From UBA4744 sp963707435 (GTDB taxonomy: Bacteria; Actinomycetota; Acidimicrobiia; Spongiisociales; UBA4744), in NCBI GenBank assembly GCA_963707435.1, contig CAVPPF010000007.1:434001-498000 (forward strand): 64,000 bases of DNA, written 5' to 3'. The notes beneath the pieces were generated by a model, which was given only the letters and a program-made list of their open reading frames with translations, did not search any database and was not told where the DNA came from. The translations under genes and the position numbers were made by a program. Shown here piece by piece: positions 28,168-36,798 of the stretch (the first letter of the stretch is position 1; each line of letters starts with the position of its first letter).

Positions 28168-30210
28168 ATGCCGGCCAAAAGCGTTCTCGGAACCTGTCAC
28201 CACGATTGTCCCGACTCGTGCGGCTGGGTAGCCACCGTCGAAGACGGCGTAGCGGTCAAGTTGCGCGGCAATCCGGCTCATCCCTATTCGCAAGGCGAGC
28301 TGTGTCCCAAGGTCAACCGGTTTCTCGATCGGGTCTACAGTCCGGACCGTCTGCTGCGACCTCTCATCCGCACCGGCCCCAAGGGCCGCGGATCCTTCGA
28401 GCCGGTCTCCTGGGAAACGGCTCTCGACCTTGTTGCCTCCCGGGTCGGCGCGATCACCGCCCGCTGGGGTGGTGAGGCGGTGCTCCCCTGGTGGGATGCC
28501 GGCACCCAGGGACTCATCCAGATGAGTTCACTCGACCGGCGATTCTTCGGCAGGATCGGCGCCACCCGCCTGGTCGGTTCGTTGTGCGGAGCAACCGCCG
28601 GGGCGGGCACGGCCGCTACGAACGGGACCGGTCTGGCGGCTGAGCCCACGAACGTCCGCTTCTCCAAGCTCATCGTCTTGTGGGCTACCAACACCAGGCT
28701 CACGAACCGCCACCTGTGGCCGTTCATCGAAGAGGCCAGGAGCAACGGTGCCGAGGTCGTCGTCATCGACCCCATGCGAACGGCGACGGCGCAAGCCGCG
28801 GACTGGTTCGTACAACCGCTGCCCGGCACCGACATCGCCCTCATGCTGGCGATGATGCACGTGCTGATCCGGGATGACCTCATCGATCACGAGTATGTGC
28901 AAGCCCATACCGTCGGATTCGACCAATTGGCCGATCGGGTGGCCGACTGGTCACCCGAACGCACCGCCGGCACCTGCGGTGTACCCGCCTCCGATATCGA
29001 GAAACTGGCCCACATGTATGGGACGGTCCGTCCGGCGATGATTCGCACCCTGATCGGGGCCGAACACCATGAAAACGGGGCGATGTTCTTCCGGACGCTG
29101 GCTTGCTTGCCCGCCCTCACCGGGTCGTGGCAAGACCGGGGCGGCGGCCTGGCCCGCAGCGTCGGATCATGGTCCGACCGGAACGTCGACGACGCTGTGT
29201 TCGATTGGAAGGACCCGGCGCCGCGGCGCAGCATCAATATGAACCACCTGGGGCGGGCACTGTCCGACCCCGACCTCGATCCACCTGTGAAAGCTCTGTT
29301 CGTGTGGAACGGCAACCCGGCGGTGACGGTGCCCAACGCTGCCGCAATCCGGCGCGGCCTGGAGCGGGACGACCTCTTCACCGTGGTGAGCGAACAGTTC
29401 ATGACGGATACCGCCCGCTACGCTGACGTGGTTTTCCCGGCCACCACCCAGCTTGAACAGGTCGATCTTGTGCCCTCCTGGGGTCATCTCTATCTGGGCT
29501 GGAACGAACGCGCCATCGATCCATTGGGAGAAGCCGTTCCCAACACGGAGTTGTGGCGACGCCTCGCCGCGGCGATGGGATTCGATGAGCCAGAGCTTCA
29601 CGAAGATGATGAGTCTTTGATTGTCTCTGCCCTCAAGGGCGTTGATATCAAGAGATTGCGGGACGACGGGTACGTCCGCCTCGATGTCCCGGACGACGTC
29701 CGACCATACGCGCAGGGCGGATTCGGCACATCCTCCGGCAAGGCCGAACTCTTCAGCGAGTCGCTGGCCGCGCTCGGTCACGATCCGCTCCCCGATTTCG
29801 TACCACCGCGAGAGAGCGCAGCCGGGAACCCTGATCTGGCCGCCCGATATCCACTGGCCTTGCTGACCCCGAAGCATCACGTGCGGTTTCTCAACACCAG
29901 CTATTCGCATCTCCCCAAGCACGGACCGGTCGAAGGGGCACCGTTTGTCGAGATCGACCCCGCCGACGCCGAGGCGAGGTCGATCAATGAGGATGACCTG
30001 GTGGACGTCTGGAACGATCGCGCTCGCCTCCGTCTACCTGCCCGGATCAGCGGCCGGCTGCGGCCCGGGGTCGTTGCGGTTCCTTTCGGTTGGTGGAACG
30101 ATGACTACGGCGGCGACAACGCAAACTCACTGACCAACGACACCCTCACCGACTGGGGTGGCGGGGTGGCCTACTCCGACACCCTGGTACAGGTCGCTCC
30201 CGCAGATTGA
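28168..30210 (+). CDS. Molybdopterin-dependent oxidoreductase (BisC/formate dehydrogenase-like)
   Basis: 680-aa enzyme of the DMSO-reductase superfamily. A 4Fe-4S motif opens the protein (CHHDCPDSC ... CPK, residues 10-51), followed by the molybdopterin domain (SLCGATAGAGTAATNG near 135; IDPMRTATAQAADW; WNGNPAVTVPN) and a C-terminal dinucleotide-binding domain (LTPKHHVRFLNTSYS; GVVAVPFGWW). No Tat signal, so cytoplasmic. No partner subunits nearby; the substrate is unknown. TAGACT at 28156-28161 is 6 nt before the ATG (leaderless). Confidence 0.92.
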   Translation: MPAKSVLGTCHHDCPDSCGWVATVEDGVAVKLRGNPAHPYSQGELCPKVNRFLDRVYSPDRLLRPLIRTGPKGRGSFEPVSWETALDLVASRVGAITARWGGEAVLPWWDAGTQGLIQMSSLDRRFFGRIGATRLVGSLCGATAGAGTAATNGTGLAAEPTNVRFSKLIVLWATNTRLTNRHLWPFIEEARSNGAEVVVIDPMRTATAQAADWFVQPLPGTDIALMLAMMHVLIRDDLIDHEYVQAHTVGFDQLADRVADWSPERTAGTCGVPASDIEKLAHMYGTVRPAMIRTLIGAEHHENGAMFFRTLACLPALTGSWQDRGGGLARSVGSWSDRNVDDAVFDWKDPAPRRSINMNHLGRALSDPDLDPPVKALFVWNGNPAVTVPNAAAIRRGLERDDLFTVVSEQFMTDTARYADVVFPATTQLEQVDLVPSWGHLYLGWNERAIDPLGEAVPNTELWRRLAAAMGFDEPELHEDDESLIVSALKGVDIKRLRDDGYVRLDVPDDVRPYAQGGFGTSSGKAELFSESLAALGHDPLPDFVPPRESAAGNPDLAARYPLALLTPKHHVRFLNTSYSHLPKHGPVEGAPFVEIDPADAEARSINEDDLVDVWNDRARLRLPARISGRLRPGVVAVPFGWWNDDYGGDNANSLTNDTLTDWGGGVAYSDTLVQVAPAD

Positions 30211-30274
30211 CGGGGCCCGTTGCTTTCCACCGCCCGCCGCGGCATCTGGTGGCCCGGGGGTAGAGTCGCCCTTC

Positions 30275-31519
30275 ATGAATGTTGCAGCTCGGCGGGTACA
30301 ACGAACGTACCTGCTGCTGACGGTACTTTCGACCCTTTCTGCCTCCCTCATCTGGGGTGTCAACACGCTGTTCCTGCTCGACGCTGGGTTGACCAACACC
30401 CAGGCCTTCGCCGCCAATGCCTTCTTCACGGTTGGACAGGTGATCTTCGAAGTGCCAACCGGTGTGGTTGCCGACGTGAGGGGCCGGCGGCTTTCGTACC
30501 TCCTGGGCGCCGGCACGCTGTTGGTGTCGACGCTGCTCTACCTGCTGATGTGGCACATCCGGGCGCCTTTCTGGGGCTGGGCAGCGTCCTCGGCGGTCAT
30601 CGGCCTCGGGTTCACGTTCTTCTCGGGAGCGGTCGAGGCGTGGTTGGTCGACGCCCTCGCCTTCAGCAAGTTCGACGGCAACCTGGAAACCGTTTTCGCC
30701 AGGGGCCAATCTGTGTACGGAGCTGCGATGCTGACCGGGTCGGTTGCCGGAGGTTTCATCGCTCAAGCCACCAATCTGGGCGTTCCCTACATCGTCCGCG
30801 CCGGGTTGTTGGGACTGACGCTCCTCGTTGCGTTCGTCCTGATGCGTGACCTGGGCTTCACGCCGACCAAAGGCAAAGGCCCGATCGACGAAGTCAGAAC
30901 GGTCCTCAGGTCCTCCATCGATGCCGGGTGGCGCAAACCCCCCATCCGGTGGCTCATGCTGGCCGCCCCTTTCTCCATGGGTGTCGGAATCTATGCGTTC
31001 TATGCGATGCAGCCCTATTTGCTGGAGATCTATGGCGACCCGAACGCCTACGGGATCGCCGGGTTGGCGGCCGCAATTGTGGCCGGAGCGCAGATCGTCG
31101 GAGGCTTGATCGTGCCGCTCGTCCGGAAACTCTTTGCGCGCCGCACCCATGCGCTGATTCTGGCGAGTCTTCTCAGTGTGGTGATGCTTGTTCTGATCGG
31201 TTGGACCTCGACACTGTGGGTCGCCATCGTTCTGCTGGTTTTCTGGGCGCTGGCGTTTTCCGCCGCTACTCCGATCCGGCAGGCGTATCTGAACGGGCTC
31301 ATCCCGTCGGAACAGAGGGCCACCGTGCTGTCGTTCGACGCGCTCATGGGATCGGCGGGCGGTAGCGTCGCACAGCCGGTGCTGGGACGGGTTGCCGATG
31401 TCGGCGGTTATTCCGCTTCGTATGCCGTCGCAGCTGCCATTCAGGTGCTTGCCGTGCCATTCCTGATTCTGGCGCGCCGCGAGAAGGCATCCTCCGACCC
31501 CATCGCAGCCACCTCCTAG
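30275..31519 (+). CDS. MFS transporter
   Basis: 414-aa protein with about 12 hydrophobic helices and the MFS loop VPTGVVADVRGRRLSYLLGA between helices 2 and 3. Single-component secondary transporter, probably an exporter; substrate unknown. The ATG at 30275 is used because the upstream part of the frame (from 30158) lacks membrane character and overlaps the molybdoenzyme gene; TAGAGT lies 8 nt before it. Followed by a hairpin at 31525. Confidence 0.9.
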   Translation: MNVAARRVQRTYLLLTVLSTLSASLIWGVNTLFLLDAGLTNTQAFAANAFFTVGQVIFEVPTGVVADVRGRRLSYLLGAGTLLVSTLLYLLMWHIRAPFWGWAASSAVIGLGFTFFSGAVEAWLVDALAFSKFDGNLETVFARGQSVYGAAMLTGSVAGGFIAQATNLGVPYIVRAGLLGLTLLVAFVLMRDLGFTPTKGKGPIDEVRTVLRSSIDAGWRKPPIRWLMLAAPFSMGVGIYAFYAMQPYLLEIYGDPNAYGIAGLAAAIVAGAQIVGGLIVPLVRKLFARRTHALILASLLSVVMLVLIGWTSTLWVAIVLLVFWALAFSAATPIRQAYLNGLIPSEQRATVLSFDALMGSAGGSVAQPVLGRVADVGGYSASYAVAAAIQVLAVPFLILARREKASSDPIAATS

Positions 31520-31524
31520 AGCAG

Positions 31525-31553
31525 CAGGCCGGCCGCAACTCGCGGCCGGCCTG
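31525..31553. terminator. Hairpin between convergent genes
   Basis: Perfect 12-bp stem (31525-31536 with 31542-31553), 5-nt loop AACTC, between the convergent MFS and Spondin_N genes. There is no T-run after it on either strand, so it may act as a weak or Rho-assisted bidirectional terminator. Confidence 0.55.
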
Positions 31554-31575
31554 TAAATGTGAACGGTTCTGTTCT

Positions 31576-32304
31576 CTAACCGTTGACCATCTTCACCTTG
31601 ACTTTGAGGATCGTCCGGTTCCAATTATGGGCGGACAGCAGGTCTGATTCGCCGACTATCCCGCGATGATGCGTGACCACTCCGGTCGCGCCGACCAGAG
31701 CGTTCTCGTTCCCATTGTCATCCCCATCCAGAACGACCGGCCCCAACAATGAGCACGCATCCACGATATCTTCACTGCGCTCGGTGTTGATCTCCGATCC
31801 GGCGTCGTATCCGCCGGCATAGGCCACCCGGGTCCGGCTGTTATTGGGTAGCCGGAGGGAGTCGATACCGGTGAAGCCGTCGTTGGTGCAGATCAGCATC
31901 CCGGCGAACGACAAGCGATCGCCCGGTCGAGCATGGATCGTTACGGTCACCGAATCGGTGAAATCGCCAAAGGTGGTGCCTCTCGGGGTGAGCGGCCGCC
32001 CTACATTCACCACGTCGGTGACTCCATCGACACCGTCGAGCATGTCCACAGCGACGGCGGGATTGCCATCCTCGGCGATGGCAATGATTCCGGCACTTGC
32101 CGCGACGCCCTTCTGCCAGAACTGGATATCTCGATCGTGGGTCACGAGAACGGGTGGCGAAATGGGCTGGGTGGCTGCCCTGTTGGTCAGCGTCACCTCG
32201 TAGGTGCGCAGCTCATGTGACTGGCTGTCATCGTCGGCCGCCGCCGGGGCGGCCACCGCCAGCAGTACCAGCAGAGCCAATACAACGATCAATCGGGATC
32301 GCAT
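31576..32304 (-). CDS. Secreted Spondin_N domain protein
   Basis: 242 aa: Sec signal peptide (MRSRLIVVLALLVLLAVAAP, cleavage after AAPAAA), then a Spondin_N domain (YEVTLTNRAATQPISPPVLV; FWQKGVAASAGIIAIAEDGNP; DGFTGIDSLRLP). In bacteria such proteins are exported and of unknown role. The ATG at 32304 has AAGGAGGAGG directly upstream and is clearly the start, although the frame stays open to 32532. Divergent from the next membrane protein gene. Confidence 0.87.
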   Translation of the reverse strand: MRSRLIVVLALLVLLAVAAPAAADDDSQSHELRTYEVTLTNRAATQPISPPVLVTHDRDIQFWQKGVAASAGIIAIAEDGNPAVAVDMLDGVDGVTDVVNVGRPLTPRGTTFGDFTDSVTVTIHARPGDRLSFAGMLICTNDGFTGIDSLRLPNNSRTRVAYAGGYDAGSEINTERSEDIVDACSLLGPVVLDGDDNGNENALVGATGVVTHHRGIVGESDLLSAHNWNRTILKVKVKMVNG

Positions 32305-32437
32305 GGTCCTCCTCCTTCTTGGTTGGACCCGGTCATCCTCGATTACCGTTCCTACGCAACCCTTACCCGGGTGTGAACAAGCAATGAACCGTCGACCGAC
32401 GACGTTCGATCGCCCCAATAACTGATCGAGGAACATC

Positions 32438-33088
32438 ATGAAGGACTTCATTACCCGAAACGTCGCACTCGTGGCCATGGGTTTGGGTGCAGTGCTGGCC
32501 GTTTCGCTCATCATCAACATAGTTCTGCTCACACGAGTTGCCTCATTGGAGTCGCGCGTTGATCAGGCCGGAGAGGATCTCGCCCGCGTTGAGATCGGAG
32601 CCGGTCTCTTCGCTTCTGAGGTCACCGGCCTGCAGAATCAACTGAGCGCGCTGGCACCCGAAGTCGGCCGGGGCTTGAACGAGGCCGTGGCCGGTCTCGA
32701 CGCCTTCCGCTCATCAACCCTCGAGTTCGACGTTGCCATCGACGAGACCATTCCCATCGAAACGGAGATTCTGCTCGATCGCACCCTCACCGTGCCGATT
32801 GTGGCCACCTTTCCCATTGATGAGGTTGTGGAAACAACGATCACGATTGCCGGACCGTTCGACACGAAGATCCCGCTCGACGTTTCCGTGCCCGTACAAC
32901 TCGACCTGCCGGTTGATCTCGAGATCGAGTTCTTGATCAACGAAGTCATCCCCGTCTCCACCGACGTGCCGGTGCGACTGGCGGTGCCGATCTCAATCGA
33001 GGTGGCGGAAACCGAACTGGCCTCTCTGGCGGATGCCCTGGGTGAGGGATTGGCCGCCTTCGCCGACCTGATGGCAGGTTTTGAGTAG
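32438..33088 (+). CDS. Membrane-anchored hypothetical protein with repeated beta-type segments
   Basis: 216 aa. One N-terminal transmembrane helix (residues 8-31), a heptad-like region (LTRVASLESRVDQAGEDLA), then a Val/Ile/Pro-rich domain of alternating short strands (IDETIPIETEILLDR; VPIVATFPIDEVVETTITI; IPLDVSVPVQLDLPVDLEI; ISTDVPV-like) and a short C-terminal helix. The acidic repeats suggest an extended beta structure outside the membrane. No family recognised. GAGGAAC precedes the ATG. Confidence 0.65.
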   Translation: MKDFITRNVALVAMGLGAVLAVSLIINIVLLTRVASLESRVDQAGEDLARVEIGAGLFASEVTGLQNQLSALAPEVGRGLNEAVAGLDAFRSSTLEFDVAIDETIPIETEILLDRTLTVPIVATFPIDEVVETTITIAGPFDTKIPLDVSVPVQLDLPVDLEIEFLINEVIPVSTDVPVRLAVPISIEVAETELASLADALGEGLAAFADLMAGFE

Positions 33089-33093
33089 CTCTC

Positions 33094-33882
33094 CTATCCG
33101 GCCGCTCGCAGGCCGTTGGCCAGGAAAGCGTCCCGAACGAAGGGCGCCAGGCCGGGTTGGATGTCGTCCCAGAACTTCGTGAAGCGCGGATCGGCGACAT
33201 ACATCTCCCCCAGTCCGGCATGCATCTCGTAGGAGCATGGGTAGAACCACTTGTCGATATGCAAGCGGTGTTCTTCGGCCGCATCCATGCTCGCTTCCTC
33301 CTCCGGGTCGGTACCCTCGGCGAACAGATCGGCGAGGCGCTGGTTGATCTCCTTCGCCTCCTCCCCCATCTTCTTCCAGTCATCCTTGGAATACCGGGCC
33401 GTTCGCCTGCTCGATTCGGCATATGCCTCGGTTTCCCCCCACCGTTCGTGAGCCTCGGCTTCATGCTGAGTCGGGTCGAAGTCTCCGAAGACCTCGACCA
33501 TGTCCTCCCGATTCAGGGTGCCAAACATCTCTTCCTGGTTCATCGTGCGTCCTTCCTGAAACGCTTGGACAGCTGCCTCGACGGCCCTCGCCATCGATTC
33601 GAGTCGTTCGATCTGTTCGTGGATGAGTTGTCGTTGCCGGCCCAGAATCTGGGCCCGGTTGAAGGTGGGGATCTCGACCAGACCGGCGATTTCGTCCAGT
33701 CCAAAGCCGAGCTCGCGGAAGAAGAGGACCTCCTGCAACCGCTCGAGGTCGGCTTCGTCGTATTGGCGGTATCCGGACGGGCTCCTTCCGGACGGTTGCA
33801 CCAAACCGATCTCGTCGTAGTGATGCAGCGTCCGCACAGTGACACCCGCAAACCTCGACACTTCACCAACCGAGTACGTCAT
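33094..33882 (-). CDS. MerR-family regulator, TipA-type (TipAS domain)
   Basis: 262 aa. N-terminal MerR DNA-binding domain (SVGEVSRFAGVTVRTLHHYDEIGLVQPS ... GYRQYDEADLERLQEVLFF), dimerisation helix (residues 80-115), then a C-terminal TipAS-like ligand domain (MVEVFGDF; RYSKDDWKKMGEEAKEI; HIDKWFYPCSYEMHAGLGEMYV). TipA proteins bind cyclic thiopeptides and activate their own promoter. A MerR-type promoter with a dyad lies immediately upstream (33890-33919), implying autoregulation and a leaderless message. Confidence 0.92.
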   Translation of the reverse strand: MTYSVGEVSRFAGVTVRTLHHYDEIGLVQPSGRSPSGYRQYDEADLERLQEVLFFRELGFGLDEIAGLVEIPTFNRAQILGRQRQLIHEQIERLESMARAVEAAVQAFQEGRTMNQEEMFGTLNREDMVEVFGDFDPTQHEAEAHERWGETEAYAESSRRTARYSKDDWKKMGEEAKEINQRLADLFAEGTDPEEEASMDAAEEHRLHIDKWFYPCSYEMHAGLGEMYVADPRFTKFWDDIQPGLAPFVRDAFLANGLRAAG

Positions 33883-33889
33883 AGCAGCC

Positions 33890-33919
33890 AGCCTAAACCC
33901 TCACGTAACGTGAGAGTCA
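33890..33919 (-). promoter_or_regulatory. MerR/TipA-type promoter with operator dyad
   Basis: Minus strand: -35 TTGACT (33914-33919 region), 19-nt spacer and -10 TAGGCT (33890-33895). The dyad CTCACGT-A-ACGTGAG (33900-33914) fills the overlong spacer, the hallmark of MerR-activated promoters. The -10 ends 7 nt before the regulator's ATG, so transcription should begin at or next to the start codon. Confidence 0.75.
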
Positions 33920-33929
33920 AGGCAATTCG

Positions 33930-34526
33930 TTAGATATCCCCGAGCAGCTTCTCTTTCTTCTCCGCCAGCTCCTCGCCGGTGAGGATGCCATCCCGGTGCA
34001 GCTTGGCGAGCATCTCGAGTTGTTCGACCGCAGTCTTGGTCCGCTGCAGGCCAAGCATCCTGGCTTCCCGGTGGCGGTAGATCAGCGCCTGTATTCCCTC
34101 TGGGTCCGGTATGTCGCTGTACCGGCTCTGACCCTGCTCACCGGCCGATTCGATCAGCAAGTCCCCGGATCGGAGCAAACGCTCGATAACGGTCTGCGAG
34201 AACGCCACATCGTTGATGACTTCGAGGGGGATCTCCTTCCCCTGCCTGGCAACGAAACCCCGCCGGACAATGACGCGCTCGTTGGTGATGACATAGTGCG
34301 TGAACCACCAGGAGATCCAGCGCGGCAACGCCACCATCAACCAGATCAGAAGGACCCCGGCCACGACGAACCACACCTCCGGCGCCTCCATCAAGAGAGC
34401 CGCAGCGATGATGGCAGCCACCGAGAGAACCGAAATGAGAGCGGGAAGGACAATCGCCATCCAGTGCGGTCGAAAGGCCGCCGCGATCTCCTCTTCACTA
34501 CTGAGCAAACGAGTTGGATACTTCAT
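33930..34526 (-). CDS. Membrane protein with bacterial PH domain and SHOCT motif
   Basis: 198 aa: two N-terminal transmembrane helices (IVLPALISVLSVAAIIAAALL; VWFVVAGVLLIWLMVAL), a YdbS-like bacterial PH domain (YVITNERVIVRRGFV; IPLEVINDVAFSQTVIERLL) and a C-terminal SHOCT motif (LEMLAKLHRDGILTGEELAEKKEKLL). Role unknown; such proteins sit at the cytoplasmic membrane face. The ATG at 34526 is preceded by TATGAT (34533-34538) at 6 nt, supporting this start over the longer frame. Confidence 0.8.
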   Translation of the reverse strand: MKYPTRLLSSEEEIAAAFRPHWMAIVLPALISVLSVAAIIAAALLMEAPEVWFVVAGVLLIWLMVALPRWISWWFTHYVITNERVIVRRGFVARQGKEIPLEVINDVAFSQTVIERLLRSGDLLIESAGEQGQSRYSDIPDPEGIQALIYRHREARMLGLQRTKTAVEQLEMLAKLHRDGILTGEELAEKKEKLLGDI

Positions 34527-34618
34527 GGCCGGATCATAGGTGAACGTTCCCTCGCCGCAGATGGGGGGCCGGGCCAGGCTGTACACTTCCGGTGCAAACG
34601 ATCCGGTGGGGGGACTGC

Positions 34619-36151
34619 GTGACCGAGGAATTCTCCCTCTACGGCAACCCGTTGCGTCAGGCGGACGCCCGGAAAGCTGCCGACTGGCAGCGCATGTTCA
34701 AGCGCAAGTTCCGCTACGACCCGGACGAGAAGTACGACCTGAGCCTGGTCGATAATGAATACCTCGGTCCGATCTTCGGGCTGCGCAACATTGTCCGCAA
34801 CGGAGGTGGAGACCCGATCTCGGTCGATTCGGGGGTTGTGCTCGGTACGGTTCGGATGGGGTTCGGTCACTATCGCATCGCCATCGCCGGGGCTTCCGCG
34901 GCGCGTGCCATGGGGTTCACGCCACTGTGGCTCGACCTCCTCTCCATCCCGGGGATCACCTCAGAGGTGATCAATTGGTGGAACACCAGATACAGCAGGT
35001 TCTCCCGGCTCTCGCAGCGAAGCGAGGTCTTCAACAAGCATGTCTGGGAGGCCGTCACGACCGGGAACGACACCCTTCCCGGCATATCCTGGGCCCTCAA
35101 CAACTACGCCGCCGGATGGCCGTGGCGGTTCCTCAAGGCGAATGCCCGCGATTACCGGATGAGTGAGCTGTTCGGTCCGATGCACGGATCTCTCCCTGCC
35201 GGTATCCCGATGCTCACGGCCCATATGTGGAACTGCATGGGTGCGGTGGCCGGCGGCATGACCAACGTCGTTGACATGATGTTCGACAACTGGCCCATGG
35301 CCTTCCAGCTGACCGAGGGAGCCAAGCACGGGGTGCAATCGCCGTCCGCGTACTACGGGTTTCGCACGATGAACGGCTTCGATGAGGACGACCGGATCCT
35401 CAGCACCGTGCCATCGGAAGATCTGCACTATGTCGGACATCATGTCGATCACGAGCTGGTCGAGAACATCGAAGGAGACTGCCGGAGTCGACTGGAGCGG
35501 ATGCACGATGGGCAGCCCAGGCGGTTTCTCCTCACCATGGGCGGCGCGGGAGCCCAGCGGGAACTCTTCAAGGCCATTATCGAGCACACCTTGCCCATGG
35601 TGGACCGAAATGAGATTGCCCTCTTCGTGAATCTGGGAGACCATTCCGACAACTGGAAGTGGCTCAAGAGACAACTGGGCGCGCAGGGTCGGCTCGCAGA
35701 GCTCCACACCACGTGGGAGGACACCCGGAGCCTGGCGGACGAAACCAGAACGGGCCCGGCTACCGGTCTCCACGTCTTCCTTCATGACAACATCTTCCAC
35801 GCGGTCTATTCAACGAACTACCTCATGCGAGTGGTCGACGTCCTGATCACCAAACCCAGCGAGCTTGCCTTCTACCCGGTCCCGAAGATCCTCAACGAGC
35901 GTGTCGGTGGCCATGAAGCCTGGGGAGCTATTCGGGCAGCCGAGCTGGGCGACGGAACGATCGAAGTGAGCTCGATTCCCCGTACCCTGCAAGCCATTGA
36001 TCTGTTGGCCCGGGAACATGACCTGCTCGAGATGTATTGCGATTCCATCGTTCGCAACAAGAGCATCGGGATCTACGACGGAGCGTATCGGTGCGTCGCG
36101 CTGGCTACGGGCCGGACCTGGGTGAGAGAGACGGCGTTTCCGGAAGCCTGA
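34619..36151 (+). CDS. Unrecognised 510-aa protein, possibly GT-B glycosyltransferase-like
   Basis: No family recognised. Near residue 75 is GTVRMGFGHYRIAIAGAS, reminiscent of the glycine-rich N-terminal loop of GT-B enzymes such as MurG or MGDG synthase. In the second half RRFLLTMGGAGAQRELFKAI looks like the start of a nucleotide-sugar-binding domain, and PSELAFYPVP ... GGHEAWGAI follows. No signal or membrane helix. Glycosyltransferase activity is only a guess. The GTG at 34619 (VTEEFSLYGN) has a G-rich GGGGGG stretch 5-10 nt upstream. Overlaps the convergent ceramidase-like gene by 47 nt. Confidence 0.6.
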   Translation: MTEEFSLYGNPLRQADARKAADWQRMFKRKFRYDPDEKYDLSLVDNEYLGPIFGLRNIVRNGGGDPISVDSGVVLGTVRMGFGHYRIAIAGASAARAMGFTPLWLDLLSIPGITSEVINWWNTRYSRFSRLSQRSEVFNKHVWEAVTTGNDTLPGISWALNNYAAGWPWRFLKANARDYRMSELFGPMHGSLPAGIPMLTAHMWNCMGAVAGGMTNVVDMMFDNWPMAFQLTEGAKHGVQSPSAYYGFRTMNGFDEDDRILSTVPSEDLHYVGHHVDHELVENIEGDCRSRLERMHDGQPRRFLLTMGGAGAQRELFKAIIEHTLPMVDRNEIALFVNLGDHSDNWKWLKRQLGAQGRLAELHTTWEDTRSLADETRTGPATGLHVFLHDNIFHAVYSTNYLMRVVDVLITKPSELAFYPVPKILNERVGGHEAWGAIRAAELGDGTIEVSSIPRTLQAIDLLAREHDLLEMYCDSIVRNKSIGIYDGAYRCVALATGRTWVRETAFPEA

Positions 36152-36788
36152 CGGGTACCGAAACGGCATATAGTCCCAATCCGATCGCGACGAGTACGTG
36201 CCACAACGCATGGCCTTGAATCACGGCATCGGGAGCGCAGAGCGGCCCGCCCGTTCGGCTGAGCACCATGATGACGGCCCCCGTCGCCACGAGGCCCAGG
36301 GCAGCCAGTATCTGCTTGTTGCGTTCTGGTTGCTGAATCCGGGGGAAGCCCACCAGTGGTCCCACGATGCCGACAACTGCCACCAGGGCCAGGGGTGCGT
36401 TGAGCGTATCGCCCAGGGCGGATCGAGCCAGCTCGATGATCAACAACGCGGCCGAAACCACCATCCAGCCGTTCACGATGCGACGCACGCTCCAGCCCGC
36501 CCAGCGGCCGAGTTCCCAGAAGATGATCAGTACCAGCAGGAGGGTGATCGAGGCGTCGTGGATCCAGTTCGAAACCGGGCCACCCGGGCCGTGGAAAGCA
36601 ACGCTGCCGATCCCGACCAGCACCATGGTTCCGCCCAGCGCACCAGAGACCGGGCGGTGCGCCCCCGAACGTTTTCGCACGATGATCGGCATCAGCACCC
36701 CGACGACCACGAAGGCCAGGCTGCTCAGGGCATTGGCCGGCTGGGCCAGCCAGCCTGCAACCAGGCGTTCGCAATCTGCCACGGGCAT
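36105..36788 (-). CDS. CREST-superfamily membrane protein, ceramidase-like
   Basis: 227 aa with about seven hydrophobic helices. The pattern CERLVAGWLAQPANALSSLAF, GIGSVAFHGPGGPVSNWIHDASI and QGHALWHVLVAIGLGLY supplies the conserved Ser, Asp and His residues of the alkaline ceramidase/PAQR (CREST) hydrolases, which coordinate zinc in the membrane. The substrate in a bacterium that may lack ceramides is unknown. TAGGCT at 36796-36801 lies 7 nt before the ATG (leaderless). Confidence 0.8.
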   Translation of the reverse strand: MPVADCERLVAGWLAQPANALSSLAFVVVGVLMPIIVRKRSGAHRPVSGALGGTMVLVGIGSVAFHGPGGPVSNWIHDASITLLLVLIIFWELGRWAGWSVRRIVNGWMVVSAALLIIELARSALGDTLNAPLALVAVVGIVGPLVGFPRIQQPERNKQILAALGLVATGAVIMVLSRTGGPLCAPDAVIQGHALWHVLVAIGLGLYAVSVPVRLPETPSLSPRSGP

Positions 36789-36798
36789 AGCCTTCAGC

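Noticed and set aside
30146..31624. 492-codon antisense ORF opposite the MFS transporter gene
   Set aside because: Composition is Gln/Gly/Arg-rich with no hydrophobic segments or motifs; the plus-strand transporter explains the region.
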